Part shown: positions 37,227-46,018 of the stretch, piece after piece | Layout: the number at the start of each line of letters is the position of its first letter | Numbering within the stretch: position 1 is the first letter of the stretch | From: Ignavibacteriales bacterium | Lineage (GTDB): Bacteria; Bacteroidota; Ignavibacteria; Ignavibacteriales; SURF-24 | DNA length: 61,154 nucleotides | NCBI GenBank assembly: GCA_026390815.1 | Contig: JAPLFH010000031.1 | Coordinates: 1 to 61,154, forward strand | Reading direction: 5' to 3' | Made by a program: the position numbers and the translations under genes | The notes under the pieces: model-generated | The model's database searches: none | Told to the model about the DNA's origin: nothing | Seen by the model: the letters and a program-made list of their open reading frames with translations, nothing else

Positions 37227-38393
37227 ATGAATTTATTAAAAAATTTTTATTCGAAATGTGGAACCATCTTTATTTACACTGCCTTGTTTTGCTCTCTAAC
37301 CATAGCCCAGACTAACGAAAGAAAGGAAATTAAAATTCCAGACATCTCCGGCTATTTAACGCTCAAATGCGATTTTCACAGTCACACAGTTTTTTCTGAT
37401 GGCGACATTTGGCCCGATTTACGAGTTGAGGAAGCGTGGGCTGAAGGTTTAGATGCAATTGCTATAACGGATCATATCGAATATCAACCGCACAAAAAAG
37501 ATATGGTTAGAAATCTGAATAGATCTTACGAAATCGCTTCGGAGTATGCTGATAAATTTAACATCATTGTAATAAAAGGATCCGAGATTACCAGGAAAAT
37601 GCCACCAGGACATTTAAATGCACTTTTCTTAAAAGATTCAAATCCGTTAGACACCGCTGACTTTAGAGTTGCAATTAAATCGGCAAAGGATCAAGGTGCA
37701 TTTGTTCAATGGAACCATCCATTCTGGCAGGGAACAATTTTTCCAAAGAAAGAGGGAAAGGTTGATTGGTTTCCAGAACATCAAGAGTTTTATGATAACG
37801 GCTGGCTAAATGGAATTGAAGTTGTAAATGAACGTGATTATTATCCAGATGTTTTTAGGTGGTGCTTAGAAAAGAACTTAACAATGCTTGGCAATTCGGA
37901 TATTCATTCACCAAGCGCATATTTCTATAATTTACCCAAGGGAGATCATCGTCCGTTCACTTTAGTTTTTGCTAAAGAAAGAACCGCCGAAGGAATTAAG
38001 GAAGCGTTGATAGAACATCGCACTGCGGTTTTTTTTAGCGATACGTTGTTGGGAAAGGAAGAATTTTTAAAACCAATTTTCAAGAAATCTATTGAGATAA
38101 TAACACCCAAAATTGAAACCTTAAAAGGAAAAGCATTTTACATTCAAATTGCTAACAACTCAGATATTCCATTTAAATTAACTTCCGCAGAAAGCAATAA
38201 CGATTTTGAATTTGAGCAATCAATTGCTCTTCCAGCTCAGCGGGTTGTTCGGTTATATGTAAAACCAAAATCTAAAGACCTTGTTGGAAAGAAAAACTTA
38301 GTGCTTCCATATAAAATTAAAAACCTGCTTATATCTCCAACTGAAAATTTAACAGCAGAAATTAATTGTGAGGTTGAAATAAAAGAAAAATAG
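37227..38393 (+). CDS. Secreted PHP-domain metallo-phosphoesterase
   Basis: A 388-aa protein with a signal peptide (cleavage after ...LTIAQ). The PHP domain spans about 40-290. Metal ligands are visible as FHSH at 50-53, D58, ITDH near 80, a Glu in KGSE, a His in NHPFW and GNSDIH. The C-terminal about 100 residues are a beta domain (LKGKAFYIQIANNSDIPF). PHP proteins hydrolyse phosphoesters; the secreted forms in this phylum are poorly characterised. CAGGGA before the ATG is a usable ribosome site. It lies 56 bp after the acetyltransferase gene and may be co-transcribed. Confidence 0.8.
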   Translation: MNLLKNFYSKCGTIFIYTALFCSLTIAQTNERKEIKIPDISGYLTLKCDFHSHTVFSDGDIWPDLRVEEAWAEGLDAIAITDHIEYQPHKKDMVRNLNRSYEIASEYADKFNIIVIKGSEITRKMPPGHLNALFLKDSNPLDTADFRVAIKSAKDQGAFVQWNHPFWQGTIFPKKEGKVDWFPEHQEFYDNGWLNGIEVVNERDYYPDVFRWCLEKNLTMLGNSDIHSPSAYFYNLPKGDHRPFTLVFAKERTAEGIKEALIEHRTAVFFSDTLLGKEEFLKPIFKKSIEIITPKIETLKGKAFYIQIANNSDIPFKLTSAESNNDFEFEQSIALPAQRVVRLYVKPKSKDLVGKKNLVLPYKIKNLLISPTENLTAEINCEVEIKEK

Positions 38394-38463
38394 CATCTCA
38401 AATTTTTCCCCAAAATTATCCGTGTCTGTAGTTGAAAGATAAATTACTACTAAAGAAATAGGA

Positions 38464-38491
38464 TTGACTTAAAACGGTTATCCTACATTTG
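38464..38491 (+). promoter_or_regulatory. Bacteroidetes-type promoter
   Basis: TTG (38464-38466), 17-base spacer and TACATTTG (38484-38491) match the TTG-N17-23-TAnnTTTG pattern of Bacteroidetes/FCB sigma-A promoters. It lies 127 bp before the truncated muconolactone-isomerase-like gene. Confidence 0.5.
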
Positions 38492-38618
38492 CAACCATTT
38501 AAAAACTATTAATGTTATTATCTATAAGATCGAAGATTTTTCTGCTGTTGTATTGCAGCAAATAGTTTTATAAGTTAGCATCGATTTTAAACTAACATTT
38601 TGAATTGTGGATTTTGAT

Positions 38619-38846
38619 ATGAATAAATATATGCTCGACATTGATTTACCTACGCTTACACATGAATTTATTTCTTTAATTCCAAGCCAGATTTCTCTTA
38701 CCAACAAACTAATGAAAGCAGGGAAAGTATCAAGCTATACTCTATCGGTGGATAGAACTAAGCTTTGGGTAATGATTGATGCTGAATCTGAACCAGAAGC
38801 AATCGAAATTTTTACATCATCACCATTATCCGAATCCCAGAAATGA
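38619..38846 (+). pseudogene. 3'-truncated muconolactone-isomerase-like gene
   Basis: The readable frame is 75 aa from ATG 38619 (a GTG at 38607 is in frame but has no ribosome site). Residues 1-65 match small muconolactone delta-isomerase-like proteins: MLDIDLPTLTHEFISLIP, NKLMKAGKVSSYTLSVDRTK and LWVMIDAESEPEAIEIF. Family members are about 90-95 aa and end in a further beta strand. Here the match stops near SSPL, and the last residues are read from the antisense of the neighbouring gene. The fragment lacks its C-terminal strand and probably does not fold as the normal decamer-forming subunit. Confidence 0.65.
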
Positions 38847-39148
38847 GTTACCGTAGGTGTCCATCCATTAAAGGCACCTCCAAAACCCCAAATCGGATCA
38901 TCTAGATCTTCTCTTTCCGCTGCAACTCCTATATATCCGGTTGACCATGGTTGATTATCATCGCCAGCTCCCATAAAAGAAAGACCAATTCTATCTCTAA
39001 GTTCAGGAATCGGACCTTTTTCATTTTCTAAATAGTAATAAGCCTGTTTTACAACATATTGGTGTACAGGTGCATCGTGTGCAAAAGTTGTTTTGAGCAA
39101 AATAATTGTAAAAAAAGAAATTAGTAAGTATAATCTAGTTGAATTCAT
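38735..39148 (-). pseudogene. 3'-truncated secreted protein gene
   Basis: A 137-codon frame starts with a strong ribosome site (AAAGGAGA) and a signal peptide ending ...KTTFAH. Residues about 24-112 look genuine: HDAPVHQYVVKQAYYYLE, AEREDLDDPIWGF and TVTHFWDSDNGDD, with several His/Asp that could bind metal. From about residue 113 (position about 38815) the sequence is the exact antisense of the muconolactone-isomerase-like gene. The original 3' part is therefore missing and the frame ends by chance. Function unknown; a secreted metal-dependent hydrolase such as a phospholipase-C-like protein is a guess from the THFW and HD residues. Confidence 0.6.
38812..38832. other. Deletion or rearrangement junction
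   Basis: Two convergent genes lose family-like sequence at the same point. To the left the plus-strand isomerase-like frame is genuine; to the right the minus-strand secreted-protein frame is. Short near-repeats here (TCATCACC, GGTGATGAT on the other strand) could have served as microhomology. Confidence 0.55.
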
Positions 39149-39210
39149 TTTTTCTCCTTTCCTTGTTGATTATAATATGTTTATTATGGTTATAGATTAC
39201 TCTCTCCTAT

Positions 39211-39873
39211 TTAATTTCCTATATTAATTTCGATTCCAAACAAGTAACTAAAAAAAGAATAATTAAACCTTAAGATTTCTGCTCCCGTTTGATAACTAAT
39301 CGTTGACAATAAATTAACTCTATCATTACAAAGTGGTATATTTAATTTTAAGTCTGTTCCAAAAGTAAAAACAGTATTTGTTGCTCTGGTAATATTTTCA
39401 AATGATATTGAAGGTCCAAGCAAGAGTGAAACACTATACATTTTAAATAATGAGAAATCTAACTCCAGTTTCAGCCCTTTACTGTTAATAGTTTCGGAGG
39501 GTATCTGTACAACAACAGTATTAATCTCTTTTATTTTTGATTTCCAGTAGGTAAAAGCTATTATAGAATGAACCTCATCCGATAAATTAAATTTCAGATA
39601 TGCTTCAAAAAAAACACCTCTATTGAAATCAGAACTATTTTGATTCAAATTTGGAGAATGAGAGCCTACCTGAAGTCCAATATTAAAATGTATTTTCTTT
39701 TTCTTTGGATTTTCAATATTCAAACTATCATTAGTAATAATCGATTTGCCGCTGCTCTCGATTTTTATTTCATAATTATTGTTCACTCCCAAAGTATCAT
39801 TATCTTTATTTTGGCTTAAGCTTAAAGAAGAAAAACCGATGGAAAACAATATTATTAACACCTTCTTTTTCAT
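39211..39873 (-). CDS. Outer-membrane beta-barrel-like protein
   Basis: A 220-aa secreted protein. The ATG at 39873 is preferred to an upstream TTG because it begins a clean signal peptide (MKKKVLIILFSIGF ... SLSLSQ). After a polar linker (about 20-55), residues about 57-220 alternate hydrophobic and polar residues (HFNIGLQVGSH, GVFFEAYLKFNL, HSIIAFTYWKS, LGPSISFENI, LFGIEINIG), as in a small outer-membrane barrel of 8-10 strands. No family was recognised. It lies 62 bp upstream of the truncated secreted-protein gene on the same strand and may share its transcript. Confidence 0.6.
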   Translation of the reverse strand: MKKKVLIILFSIGFSSLSLSQNKDNDTLGVNNNYEIKIESSGKSIITNDSLNIENPKKKKIHFNIGLQVGSHSPNLNQNSSDFNRGVFFEAYLKFNLSDEVHSIIAFTYWKSKIKEINTVVVQIPSETINSKGLKLELDFSLFKMYSVSLLLGPSISFENITRATNTVFTFGTDLKLNIPLCNDRVNLLSTISYQTGAEILRFNYSFFSYLFGIEINIGN

Positions 39874-40109
39874 AAAACCGAGCAACAAATTAAAGCTAAT
39901 AGAATGCTTTTCATTTTCACCTCTGATGAATTAAAAAAATGTTTATAAAACTATTCAACAATCATATAGCCTCCATAACTTGTAAAAAATCTTTATTTCT
40001 TCGTATAAATTTTTATAGTAATTTTTCAACCACTCATACCAGCCATTAGTTAATTACCAAGATCAAATGATCTACATTTATAAAATAGTGTTTAATTTTT
40101 TTACCTATT

Positions 40110-41180
40110 CTAATTTTCTTTTATTTTCCCTCTGATTATATAATTCAGTCCGTTACTTCGGTTCTCAGCCATAAAAAAAACATGCTTATCAAAAACAAGG
40201 AAAAGTCCGTTTATGGCAATGTTACTATCCGATAACTTATATAAATATTGTAAATCTGTTCCATTGTAATGCGCAATGCCATCATACATTCGTAAAAATA
40301 AATCTTTAAGACTCCTGCCGCCGTATGATAATCCAAAATTTGGCTCATTAACATAATAAGTTAGATTGAAATTGCCATTGATAAACCTATAGATTCCTCT
40401 TCCTTTCTGGAAATAAATTTTTCCGCCGATTACTTCAAAATTACCATATTCTTCTAAAATTGAACGACCTGCATATATTTCTCTAATATTCTTGCCGTCA
40501 AATTCATATATTCTAGTTGAGTCCTCACCGAGATTAGATGTGAATCCAAGCAAATAATAATTTGGATTATCATTTTTTGCTCTTCTTATTTTTACGAATG
40601 AAATTTTTACTGAAAGTATTTTTACTTCCTGCCATTTTACTCCATCATAATGCATTATAATTCCTTTATAAGAATTTCCATCTGCTGCATACCCGACTGC
40701 GTAAACATTATCCGGTGCATCACCCCATATATTTTCCAAACCGGTGCTTGAATAATTCTGAATTTCAAATTTTGTGTGCTGGCTCCATTTTGACCCGTTA
40801 TAATGCCAGATCAATCCATCATCGCCGCCAAGCCATACATCGTTAGTTCCAAATCCAAAAATTGAGGTGGGAACAATTGGTTTTGAGATATTATCAGTAC
40901 TCCACTTTGTTCCATCAAAATGCCAGATGGTTTTATCAAGTCCACCACCGCCACCGGTTGCCCAAACATCAGTTGGTGAACTTCCCCAGATTCTCGTTAA
41001 GGTATTAAAAGGTATATTTAATGTATCTACTGTCCATTCATAATTTCGGCTTCCGGGTTCAACATACTCTTCTTGGGTGTTGGGTTCGTTAGTATTGCAG
41101 CCTGTCTGTCCGATAGGCAGGCTTAAAAAAAGCAACTGTAAAAGTAAAATTGTAAGTGGCATATATTTTTTAAGTTTCAT
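40110..41180 (-). CDS. Beta-propeller-like lipoprotein
   Basis: A 356-aa predicted lipoprotein with Cys28 after a signal helix. Residues about 60-200 hold three repeats of about 45 residues with the pattern IWG(S)xPxDVWAxG ... IxH(F/Y)(D/N)GxKW: IWGSSPTDVWATGGGG, IFGFGTNDVWLGGDDG and IWGDAPDNVYAVGYAADG. More divergent repeats follow to the end. These fit blades of a beta-propeller of the kind seen in secreted Bacteroidetes and Myxobacteria proteins with no known enzymatic role. The lipobox is unusual (GQTGC), because the sequence encoding LPIGQTG is a palindromic repeat at 41100-41122. Confidence 0.7.
   Translation of the reverse strand: MKLKKYMPLTILLLQLLFLSLPIGQTGCNTNEPNTQEEYVEPGSRNYEWTVDTLNIPFNTLTRIWGSSPTDVWATGGGGGLDKTIWHFDGTKWSTDNISKPIVPTSIFGFGTNDVWLGGDDGLIWHYNGSKWSQHTKFEIQNYSSTGLENIWGDAPDNVYAVGYAADGNSYKGIIMHYDGVKWQEVKILSVKISFVKIRRAKNDNPNYYLLGFTSNLGEDSTRIYEFDGKNIREIYAGRSILEEYGNFEVIGGKIYFQKGRGIYRFINGNFNLTYYVNEPNFGLSYGGRSLKDLFLRMYDGIAHYNGTDLQYLYKLSDSNIAINGLFLVFDKHVFFMAENRSNGLNYIIRGKIKEN
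41100..41122. repeat. Palindromic repeat inside a lipoprotein signal sequence
   Basis: GCCTGTCT and AGGCAGGC arms (one mismatch) surround a short GTCCGAT centre. It is GC-rich in an AT-rich gene and resembles a dispersed REP-like unit known to me from related genomes. On the minus strand it encodes SLPIGQTG, immediately before the lipidated Cys. Confidence 0.6.
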
Positions 41181-41711
41181 TTTAGTTTTCTACCTTGCTG
41201 TTAACAGTTATATACATAAGCAAAATCGATTTTTGGAATTTATATTATTTGAACTCACCTAAATCCTCTCTTAGCAGATCGGACTTAAAGCAAAATCCCT
41301 AAAACCATTTTGTTATTAGCATACCTATCACAAATAATAAATTGGTTTATCGTTCCATTATTTTATTAAGAAAGTAACAGTCATTGTTAAATTGAAATGT
41401 GCAAAAATCATTTTCAGAAAATTTATAGTAATTAATTAACTCAGATTAATTTTCACAAAAGAGTCACATAAAAGAAGAATGCGGTTCCCCTTGTTTTTTC
41501 TTGTTAAGCTTAGTTATAGAATAATATTAACCTAATCCTGCTGGCAATTTGGTTTTTTATTTTTTTATTGTCAAGTAAAAAATAAAAAAAAATGAGAAGA
41601 AAATTATTTTGTAAGAATTATATTGAGCAAAGCTGGTAAACAAAATATTTTTATTTTTTCAAACAAACATCTAAATTTGTTCTTCAAAATAGCTAAAGTT
41701 TTTGAAGAACA
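41181..41711. other. Gene-free AT-rich region between divergent genes
   Basis: A 531-bp interval carrying the upstream regions of the propeller lipoprotein (minus) and the DUF116 gene (plus). TAAATTTG at 41672-41679 fits a Bacteroidetes -7 element for the plus gene, but no TTTG stands 19 bases before it. No open frame with a ribosome site and no RNA gene was recognised. Confidence 0.5.
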
Positions 41712-42908
41712 ATGAAAACAATTACATACTCACTTAGAAACGATGAATCAAATTCCGATAGCTACTACAAGGATGTTGCTGATTTTACCAATATAGTTTT
41801 AAAGGAATCGGAAACACAACTTGAATCGATTGCTGAAGAATTTCAATTTTACCTCATCAAATCGAAAGGAGAGATTTTAAGGCGCAAATCGGAATATGTT
41901 TTTGAATTATTAACTTTAGGAGCATTACTCCGCATTTATGAACGGAATGCACTTTCACTTCCTGTTTTACCGCAAAGAATTTTAACCACACTTGCAGAAC
42001 TGCGCAGGAGGTTTGCCTGGGTTAAACCATTTGCGGATTCCGTACGTGGAATTTTATCAACCATATTCTTAACAAGAAAAAATTCTTTTGTGTTTTCTAA
42101 TTCCAAATTTGGAGTTGATAAAATTGAAAAACTTATAGAATGGCTTGCCGCTGCCGGAGATTTTAAACAGGATGTAATAAGATTATCCGTTTGGAAAGAT
42201 TACTTCAATCAAATTCCGGAAGAAAAAGTTATCAATTATATTTTTGCTTCGATAAGATTTGCAAAATGGTTCGAGAAGCAAAGCGTTAAAGCGTTGGGGA
42301 AATACACCCTCGGCGTAGAAAATTTTCTTGAGTATAAACATGAAGAATACAAGTGGCGCGAAGATCTTATTTTCTGCGGGCGTCAGCGGGTTGAATATCA
42401 TTTGAATATGGTTGGCGCAGAAATTATGAACCGTGCATGGCGTGATGAATTTCTTTCGACTAAAAAGAAAGCTGTTCTGGTTCCTTCTTGCATGAGCATT
42501 AAAACAAGGTTTCATTGTAAATCTTTTTTTAACGGAATAGATTATTCCTGCAAACGATGTACTATAAATTGTAGAGTTAACCAGCTTACAAAACTTGGCG
42601 AACAAGATGGCTTTAATGTTTTTATGATTCCGCATTCAACTGATTTTTCTAAATGGCTTAAGAAGCGTGCGGGCAATAAAGAAGTTGGAATTGTTGGTGT
42701 AACCTGTGCCTTGAATTTAATGACCGGCGGCTGGGAAGCCAAGGGATTAGATATTCCCATCAACTGCATTCTTTTAGATTACTGCGGCTGCAAAAACCAT
42801 TGGGACGAAAAAGGATTTCCCACAGCAATAAATTTAAATGAACTGAAAACTGTTTTGAACATAAAAGAAAAACTAGATTTAAAAGAGGAAGCGGTTACAA
42901 CCAATTAG
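41712..42908 (+). CDS. DUF116 family protein
   Basis: A 398-aa cytoplasmic protein. Residues about 1-240 are helical and unassigned. Residues about 255-380 match the DUF116 family: VLVPSCMSIKTRFHCKS (split), CKRCTINCRVNQLTKLG, MIPHSTDFSKWL, VGVTCALNLMTGGWEAKG and LLDYCGCKNHW. At least eight Cys cluster here (CKRC..C, TCAL, YCGC), which suggests an iron-sulfur or metal site, although the family has no experimentally defined function that I know of. It is a single-gene unit followed by repeat-rich sequence. Confidence 0.8.
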   Translation: MKTITYSLRNDESNSDSYYKDVADFTNIVLKESETQLESIAEEFQFYLIKSKGEILRRKSEYVFELLTLGALLRIYERNALSLPVLPQRILTTLAELRRRFAWVKPFADSVRGILSTIFLTRKNSFVFSNSKFGVDKIEKLIEWLAAAGDFKQDVIRLSVWKDYFNQIPEEKVINYIFASIRFAKWFEKQSVKALGKYTLGVENFLEYKHEEYKWREDLIFCGRQRVEYHLNMVGAEIMNRAWRDEFLSTKKKAVLVPSCMSIKTRFHCKSFFNGIDYSCKRCTINCRVNQLTKLGEQDGFNVFMIPHSTDFSKWLKKRAGNKEVGIVGVTCALNLMTGGWEAKGLDIPINCILLDYCGCKNHWDEKGFPTAINLNELKTVLNIKEKLDLKEEAVTTN

Positions 42909-42917
42909 TTCTTGAAA

Positions 42918-43006
42918 AATTAGGAATTGGGAATTACGAGAATATTAATGCGAATGGAAAAACTATCCTTATGTGAAATCAGTAATTCGAAATTCGTAAT
43001 TTGTAA
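42918..43006. repeat. AATTCGTAATT-type short repeats
   Basis: Loose tandem variants (AGGAATTGGGAATTACGAG at 42922-42940; AATTCGAAATTCGTAATTTG at 42984-43003) fill the gap between two convergent genes. A similar run occurs at about 60997-61019 inside the T9SS remnant. They look like a degenerate dispersed repeat. Confidence 0.45.
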
Positions 43007-43561
43007 TTAAAAAATAAATGGGATGAACATTTTTGTTTTTTTCATATAGTTCAAATACTCATCTCCAAAACTGGTTTTGTTTTCTTTCTCCTCAAACTCG
43101 GCGGTAAGAGTTAGAAAAATAGAAATCAGAATCAAGATAATTGCTCCCACTTCAGTAATATTTTTTAAGAACGTGCCCCAGCTAAGAAGCAACAGCGATG
43201 CATACAGCGGATGGCGAATGTAATTATAAATTCCTGTTGTAACCAGGTTAGAAGTATTCTCAAATCCAAAGTTGGCTGAGTTCTCAATCTTACCTTTCGG
43301 TTTACCAATTTTCTTCAGCAGATAAAATCCAGTAACGACAAAATAAATTGAAGTGAAAAGTAGCAGCCAGGAAATTATTTGAAGAATTGAAAAAGGATTG
43401 ACAAACCACCAGTCAATATTTTTTAAAATATTTAATAGGATTAGTTCGAATGCAAAGAACCGGTAGAAACCGTGTGACTTCCGATTTCTTAAAGATTTCC
43501 AAGACAGAAATAAAATTCCAATTGATGAAATGATAAAAACGAATATTTTAATTTCAAGCAT
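43007..43561 (-). CDS. ICMT/PEMT-like integral membrane methyltransferase
   Basis: A 184-aa membrane protein with four or five helices (about 1-25, 28-48, 55-80, 125-155). The start at 43561 has GAGG 6 bases upstream, whereas an earlier ATG at 43573 does not. The C-terminal SAM-binding motif of isoprenylcysteine carboxyl methyltransferase-like proteins is clear: TGIYNYIRHPLYASLLLLSWG, read as a GxYxxxRHPxY pattern, then FEEKENKTSFGDEYLNYMKK. Bacterial members methylate lipids or small molecules; the substrate is unknown. It follows the GH1 gene by 18 bp and is probably in the same operon. Confidence 0.8.
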   Translation of the reverse strand: MLEIKIFVFIISSIGILFLSWKSLRNRKSHGFYRFFAFELILLNILKNIDWWFVNPFSILQIISWLLLFTSIYFVVTGFYLLKKIGKPKGKIENSANFGFENTSNLVTTGIYNYIRHPLYASLLLLSWGTFLKNITEVGAIILILISIFLTLTAEFEEKENKTSFGDEYLNYMKKTKMFIPFIF

Positions 43562-43579
43562 TACCAACCTCATTAGTTT

Positions 43580-44980
43580 TTACTTGCTTTTAAATTCTTT
43601 AATCATCTCAGGATAAGCAAGGCTTCCATTTCTTAGTTTTCTTTCCTGAGTATTAAAATCAACAGAGTAAAGCCCAAAGCGTTTAGAAAATCCTTTTGCC
43701 CATTCAAAGTTATCCATCAGTGTCCAGTAGAAATATCCTTTAACATTTATTCCTTCTGCAATTGCTTTGTTCATTACACGAAGATGATCTTTGATAAATT
43801 TTGGTCGTTTAACGTCACTATCATCAGCAATTCCATTTTCAGTAATGTAAATTGGTTTATTAGTAAAAGAATTGATCAGCTTAAGCGAACGATAAAAACC
43901 TTCGGGATAAATTTCCCAGCCCATATCGGTAGTATCCCCGCGTGAGTTTTCTTTTACCTCCTGAATAGTTTTGCCAGAGAATGGATTATAGTGAACCACA
44001 AATCTTGTGTAGTAATTCAGTCCGATGAAATCGAAAGTGTTCATAACATCACTTTCATATTTTTCTTTTACCAAACCTGGAATGTAAAAATCAAACTCTC
44101 CATTTGATAGAAAGTTAAGCACTACTTCATTCATATTTTCATTTGCGTAGTATGAAGCCAAAACATCAAACAAATTCCACTGTATGGATGGATCGAAAGC
44201 GTAAATTGCGGTTGCAATTCCAACCTGTGCATCAACATCAATTTTTTTAATTGCCAGGTAAGCCTCGGTATGTGCCAGCAACAAATTTCTAAAAACTCTT
44301 ACTGCCTTTTGCGGATCTTTTTCAGCGGGAGGAAATTCTCCAAAGAAGTATCCGTTGAATGCATAAACCGTTGGTTCGTTGATTGTGCACCAAAGTTTAA
44401 CTTTTTTTCTTAATCTTTTAAAAACTTTTTCAGCAAACCTGGCAAAAACTTTTGGGGAATTATCTTGAAGGAATGCTCCTTGCTTTTCGAACCAGATGGG
44501 ATTTGTAAAATGATGAAGCGTGATCATCGGTTCAATTCCATTTGCACGGAGTTCATCAACAACTTTTTCATAATGATCTAAAACTGATTCATCGAATTTT
44601 CCTTCTTCGGGTTCTATCTTGCTCCATTCAACAGAAAAGCGATATGCATTCAGTCCAATCTTTTTCATCAATTGAATGTCTTCCTTGTACCGGTTCCAGT
44701 GATCACTTGCTGCTCCGGCTTTCTGATTGTTAAATATTCGCGGTTTTCCTTTTTCATCCACTGCATCTTCAAATATAGTCCAGTTATTATTTGTACAATA
44801 TCCTTCAACCTGGTGTGCAGAAGTAGCGCTTCCCCAAAGAAAGCTTTTGTCAATCTTTAAAGGAATCTTCTTAATTTCATTAAAATCAAATTTAAGATTT
44901 GTATCCGGGTTGCGTAGTAAGAAAATTGCAACTGCATAGGAAATAAACAACGAAAGAATTAACCAGAAAATGATTTTCAT
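43580..44980 (-). CDS. GH1 family beta-glucosidase
   Basis: A 466-aa glycoside hydrolase family 1 TIM barrel with one N-terminal membrane or uncleaved signal helix (about 3-22). Motifs run in order: FLWGSATSAHQVEG (sugar subsite), NAYRFSVEWSKIEP, TLHHFTNPIWF, INEP with the acid/base Glu near 201, LNYYTRF, ITENG with the nucleophile Glu near 380, and YFYWTLMDNFEWAKGF. By family it hydrolyses beta-linked glucosides or galactosides with retention. The N-terminal anchor suggests periplasmic use on imported oligosaccharides. The length is normal. Confidence 0.92.
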   Translation of the reverse strand: MKIIFWLILSLFISYAVAIFLLRNPDTNLKFDFNEIKKIPLKIDKSFLWGSATSAHQVEGYCTNNNWTIFEDAVDEKGKPRIFNNQKAGAASDHWNRYKEDIQLMKKIGLNAYRFSVEWSKIEPEEGKFDESVLDHYEKVVDELRANGIEPMITLHHFTNPIWFEKQGAFLQDNSPKVFARFAEKVFKRLRKKVKLWCTINEPTVYAFNGYFFGEFPPAEKDPQKAVRVFRNLLLAHTEAYLAIKKIDVDAQVGIATAIYAFDPSIQWNLFDVLASYYANENMNEVVLNFLSNGEFDFYIPGLVKEKYESDVMNTFDFIGLNYYTRFVVHYNPFSGKTIQEVKENSRGDTTDMGWEIYPEGFYRSLKLINSFTNKPIYITENGIADDSDVKRPKFIKDHLRVMNKAIAEGINVKGYFYWTLMDNFEWAKGFSKRFGLYSVDFNTQERKLRNGSLAYPEMIKEFKSK

Positions 44981-45042
44981 TTCAGTACCGCAGGAAAGTT
45001 TGGAAATAACCTACGTGATAATAATTAAAAAATATTTAGCGT

Positions 45043-45720
45043 TCAACTCTTTACAACCATGTTGAAAACACCAAGATACTCATCAATAAATTTGTTCAGC
45101 GATTTTCTTTTGTATTGCATAATAAATCTTGGATGGTCAAGCGTTTCAACTTTATTAAACAATTCCAACTCGCCATTAAATCTTTTAAGAAACTCACCAT
45201 TTTTTCTGCCGAAGGAAATTACATTTTTCCTATTAGCACCAAACGCCGTCTGTTTCCGTATTGATAAAACTATTTCTGAATGCAAAACTTTTAGCAGTTC
45301 CGGTTCATCATAATAATTATAATTTATTCCATTCTTAATTATTGCAAGCGGAAAAAGAGCGCTAAGGAAAAATCTTGAAAAGAATTTATCTGTTCCGCCA
45401 TATTCTTCAATCACCTTATAAACAAATTCGCTGGAAATTTCTTTCCTTGTTCCAAAAGAATTTTCGATACCGCATTTTTCTCTCAATGCAACAGGATCTG
45501 TAAAAGATATACCTGTTAAACCGCCGCCAAATCTTCCGGGGTTAATTCCGAAGATAAAAACTCTTTCTTCCTGATCATCATAATATTTGGCAAAAAATTC
45601 TTTTACGGTTTTTTTTACATCTTCTTTTTCGTATGGATTTATAACGCTAATAGTCTTAGGAAGATTTGCAGGAGTGCCGAGATTCAAAAAATATTTTATT
45701 GCTTTATTTGCAAAAGTCAT
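45043..45720 (-). CDS. SMUG2-like uracil-DNA glycosylase (DUF4918)
   Basis: A 225-aa cytoplasmic protein of the uracil-DNA glycosylase superfamily. The catalytic-loop motif reads FIFGINPGRFGGGLTGISF, close to the GMNPG motif of SMUG-type enzymes, followed by TDPVALREKCGIEN. The second motif region is LDHPRFIMQYKR. The size and the C-terminal YxR(K) segment fit the DUF4918/SMUG2 group common in Bacteroidetes. It probably removes uracil or damaged pyrimidines; the group's exact substrate is less certain than that of family 1 enzymes. The ribosome site is weak. Confidence 0.75.
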   Translation of the reverse strand: MTFANKAIKYFLNLGTPANLPKTISVINPYEKEDVKKTVKEFFAKYYDDQEERVFIFGINPGRFGGGLTGISFTDPVALREKCGIENSFGTRKEISSEFVYKVIEEYGGTDKFFSRFFLSALFPLAIIKNGINYNYYDEPELLKVLHSEIVLSIRKQTAFGANRKNVISFGRKNGEFLKRFNGELELFNKVETLDHPRFIMQYKRKSLNKFIDEYLGVFNMVVKS

Positions 45721-45943
45721 AATTCAACTTATTTTTTTTCTTGTGCTGAATGATTTTAATCCAGAATCAATCTTAATATATTTTTCAAAATTCCTTTACT
45801 CTAAAAAGCCGCGCCAGAACCCATCTTGCTCGATTGACCGCAATATCAATTACCAATAGTTCTTAAAATCATTTTGGAAAACAAGATACAAATCCTTAAA
45901 ATGAAATAACACAATTTCATCACAACAATTATTTAAACTATGT

Positions 45944-45974
45944 TTTGCCTGCAAAAGCAATTTTATTAACTTTG
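45944..45974 (+). promoter_or_regulatory. Bacteroidetes-type promoter of the M28 peptidase gene
   Basis: TTTG (45944-45947), exactly 19 bases, then TAACTTTG (45967-45974): a full match to the Bacteroides TTTG-N19-TAnnTTTG promoter. It is placed 44 bp before the start codon. Confidence 0.7.
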
Positions 45975-46018
45975 CCGAGAATATTTTTCTATTTTTAAAA
46001 TAAAGCATAAGATAAAAA

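Noticed and set aside
42183-42635. 150-codon open frame on the minus strand
   Set aside because: It lies wholly inside the DUF116 core on the other strand and shows no family motif.
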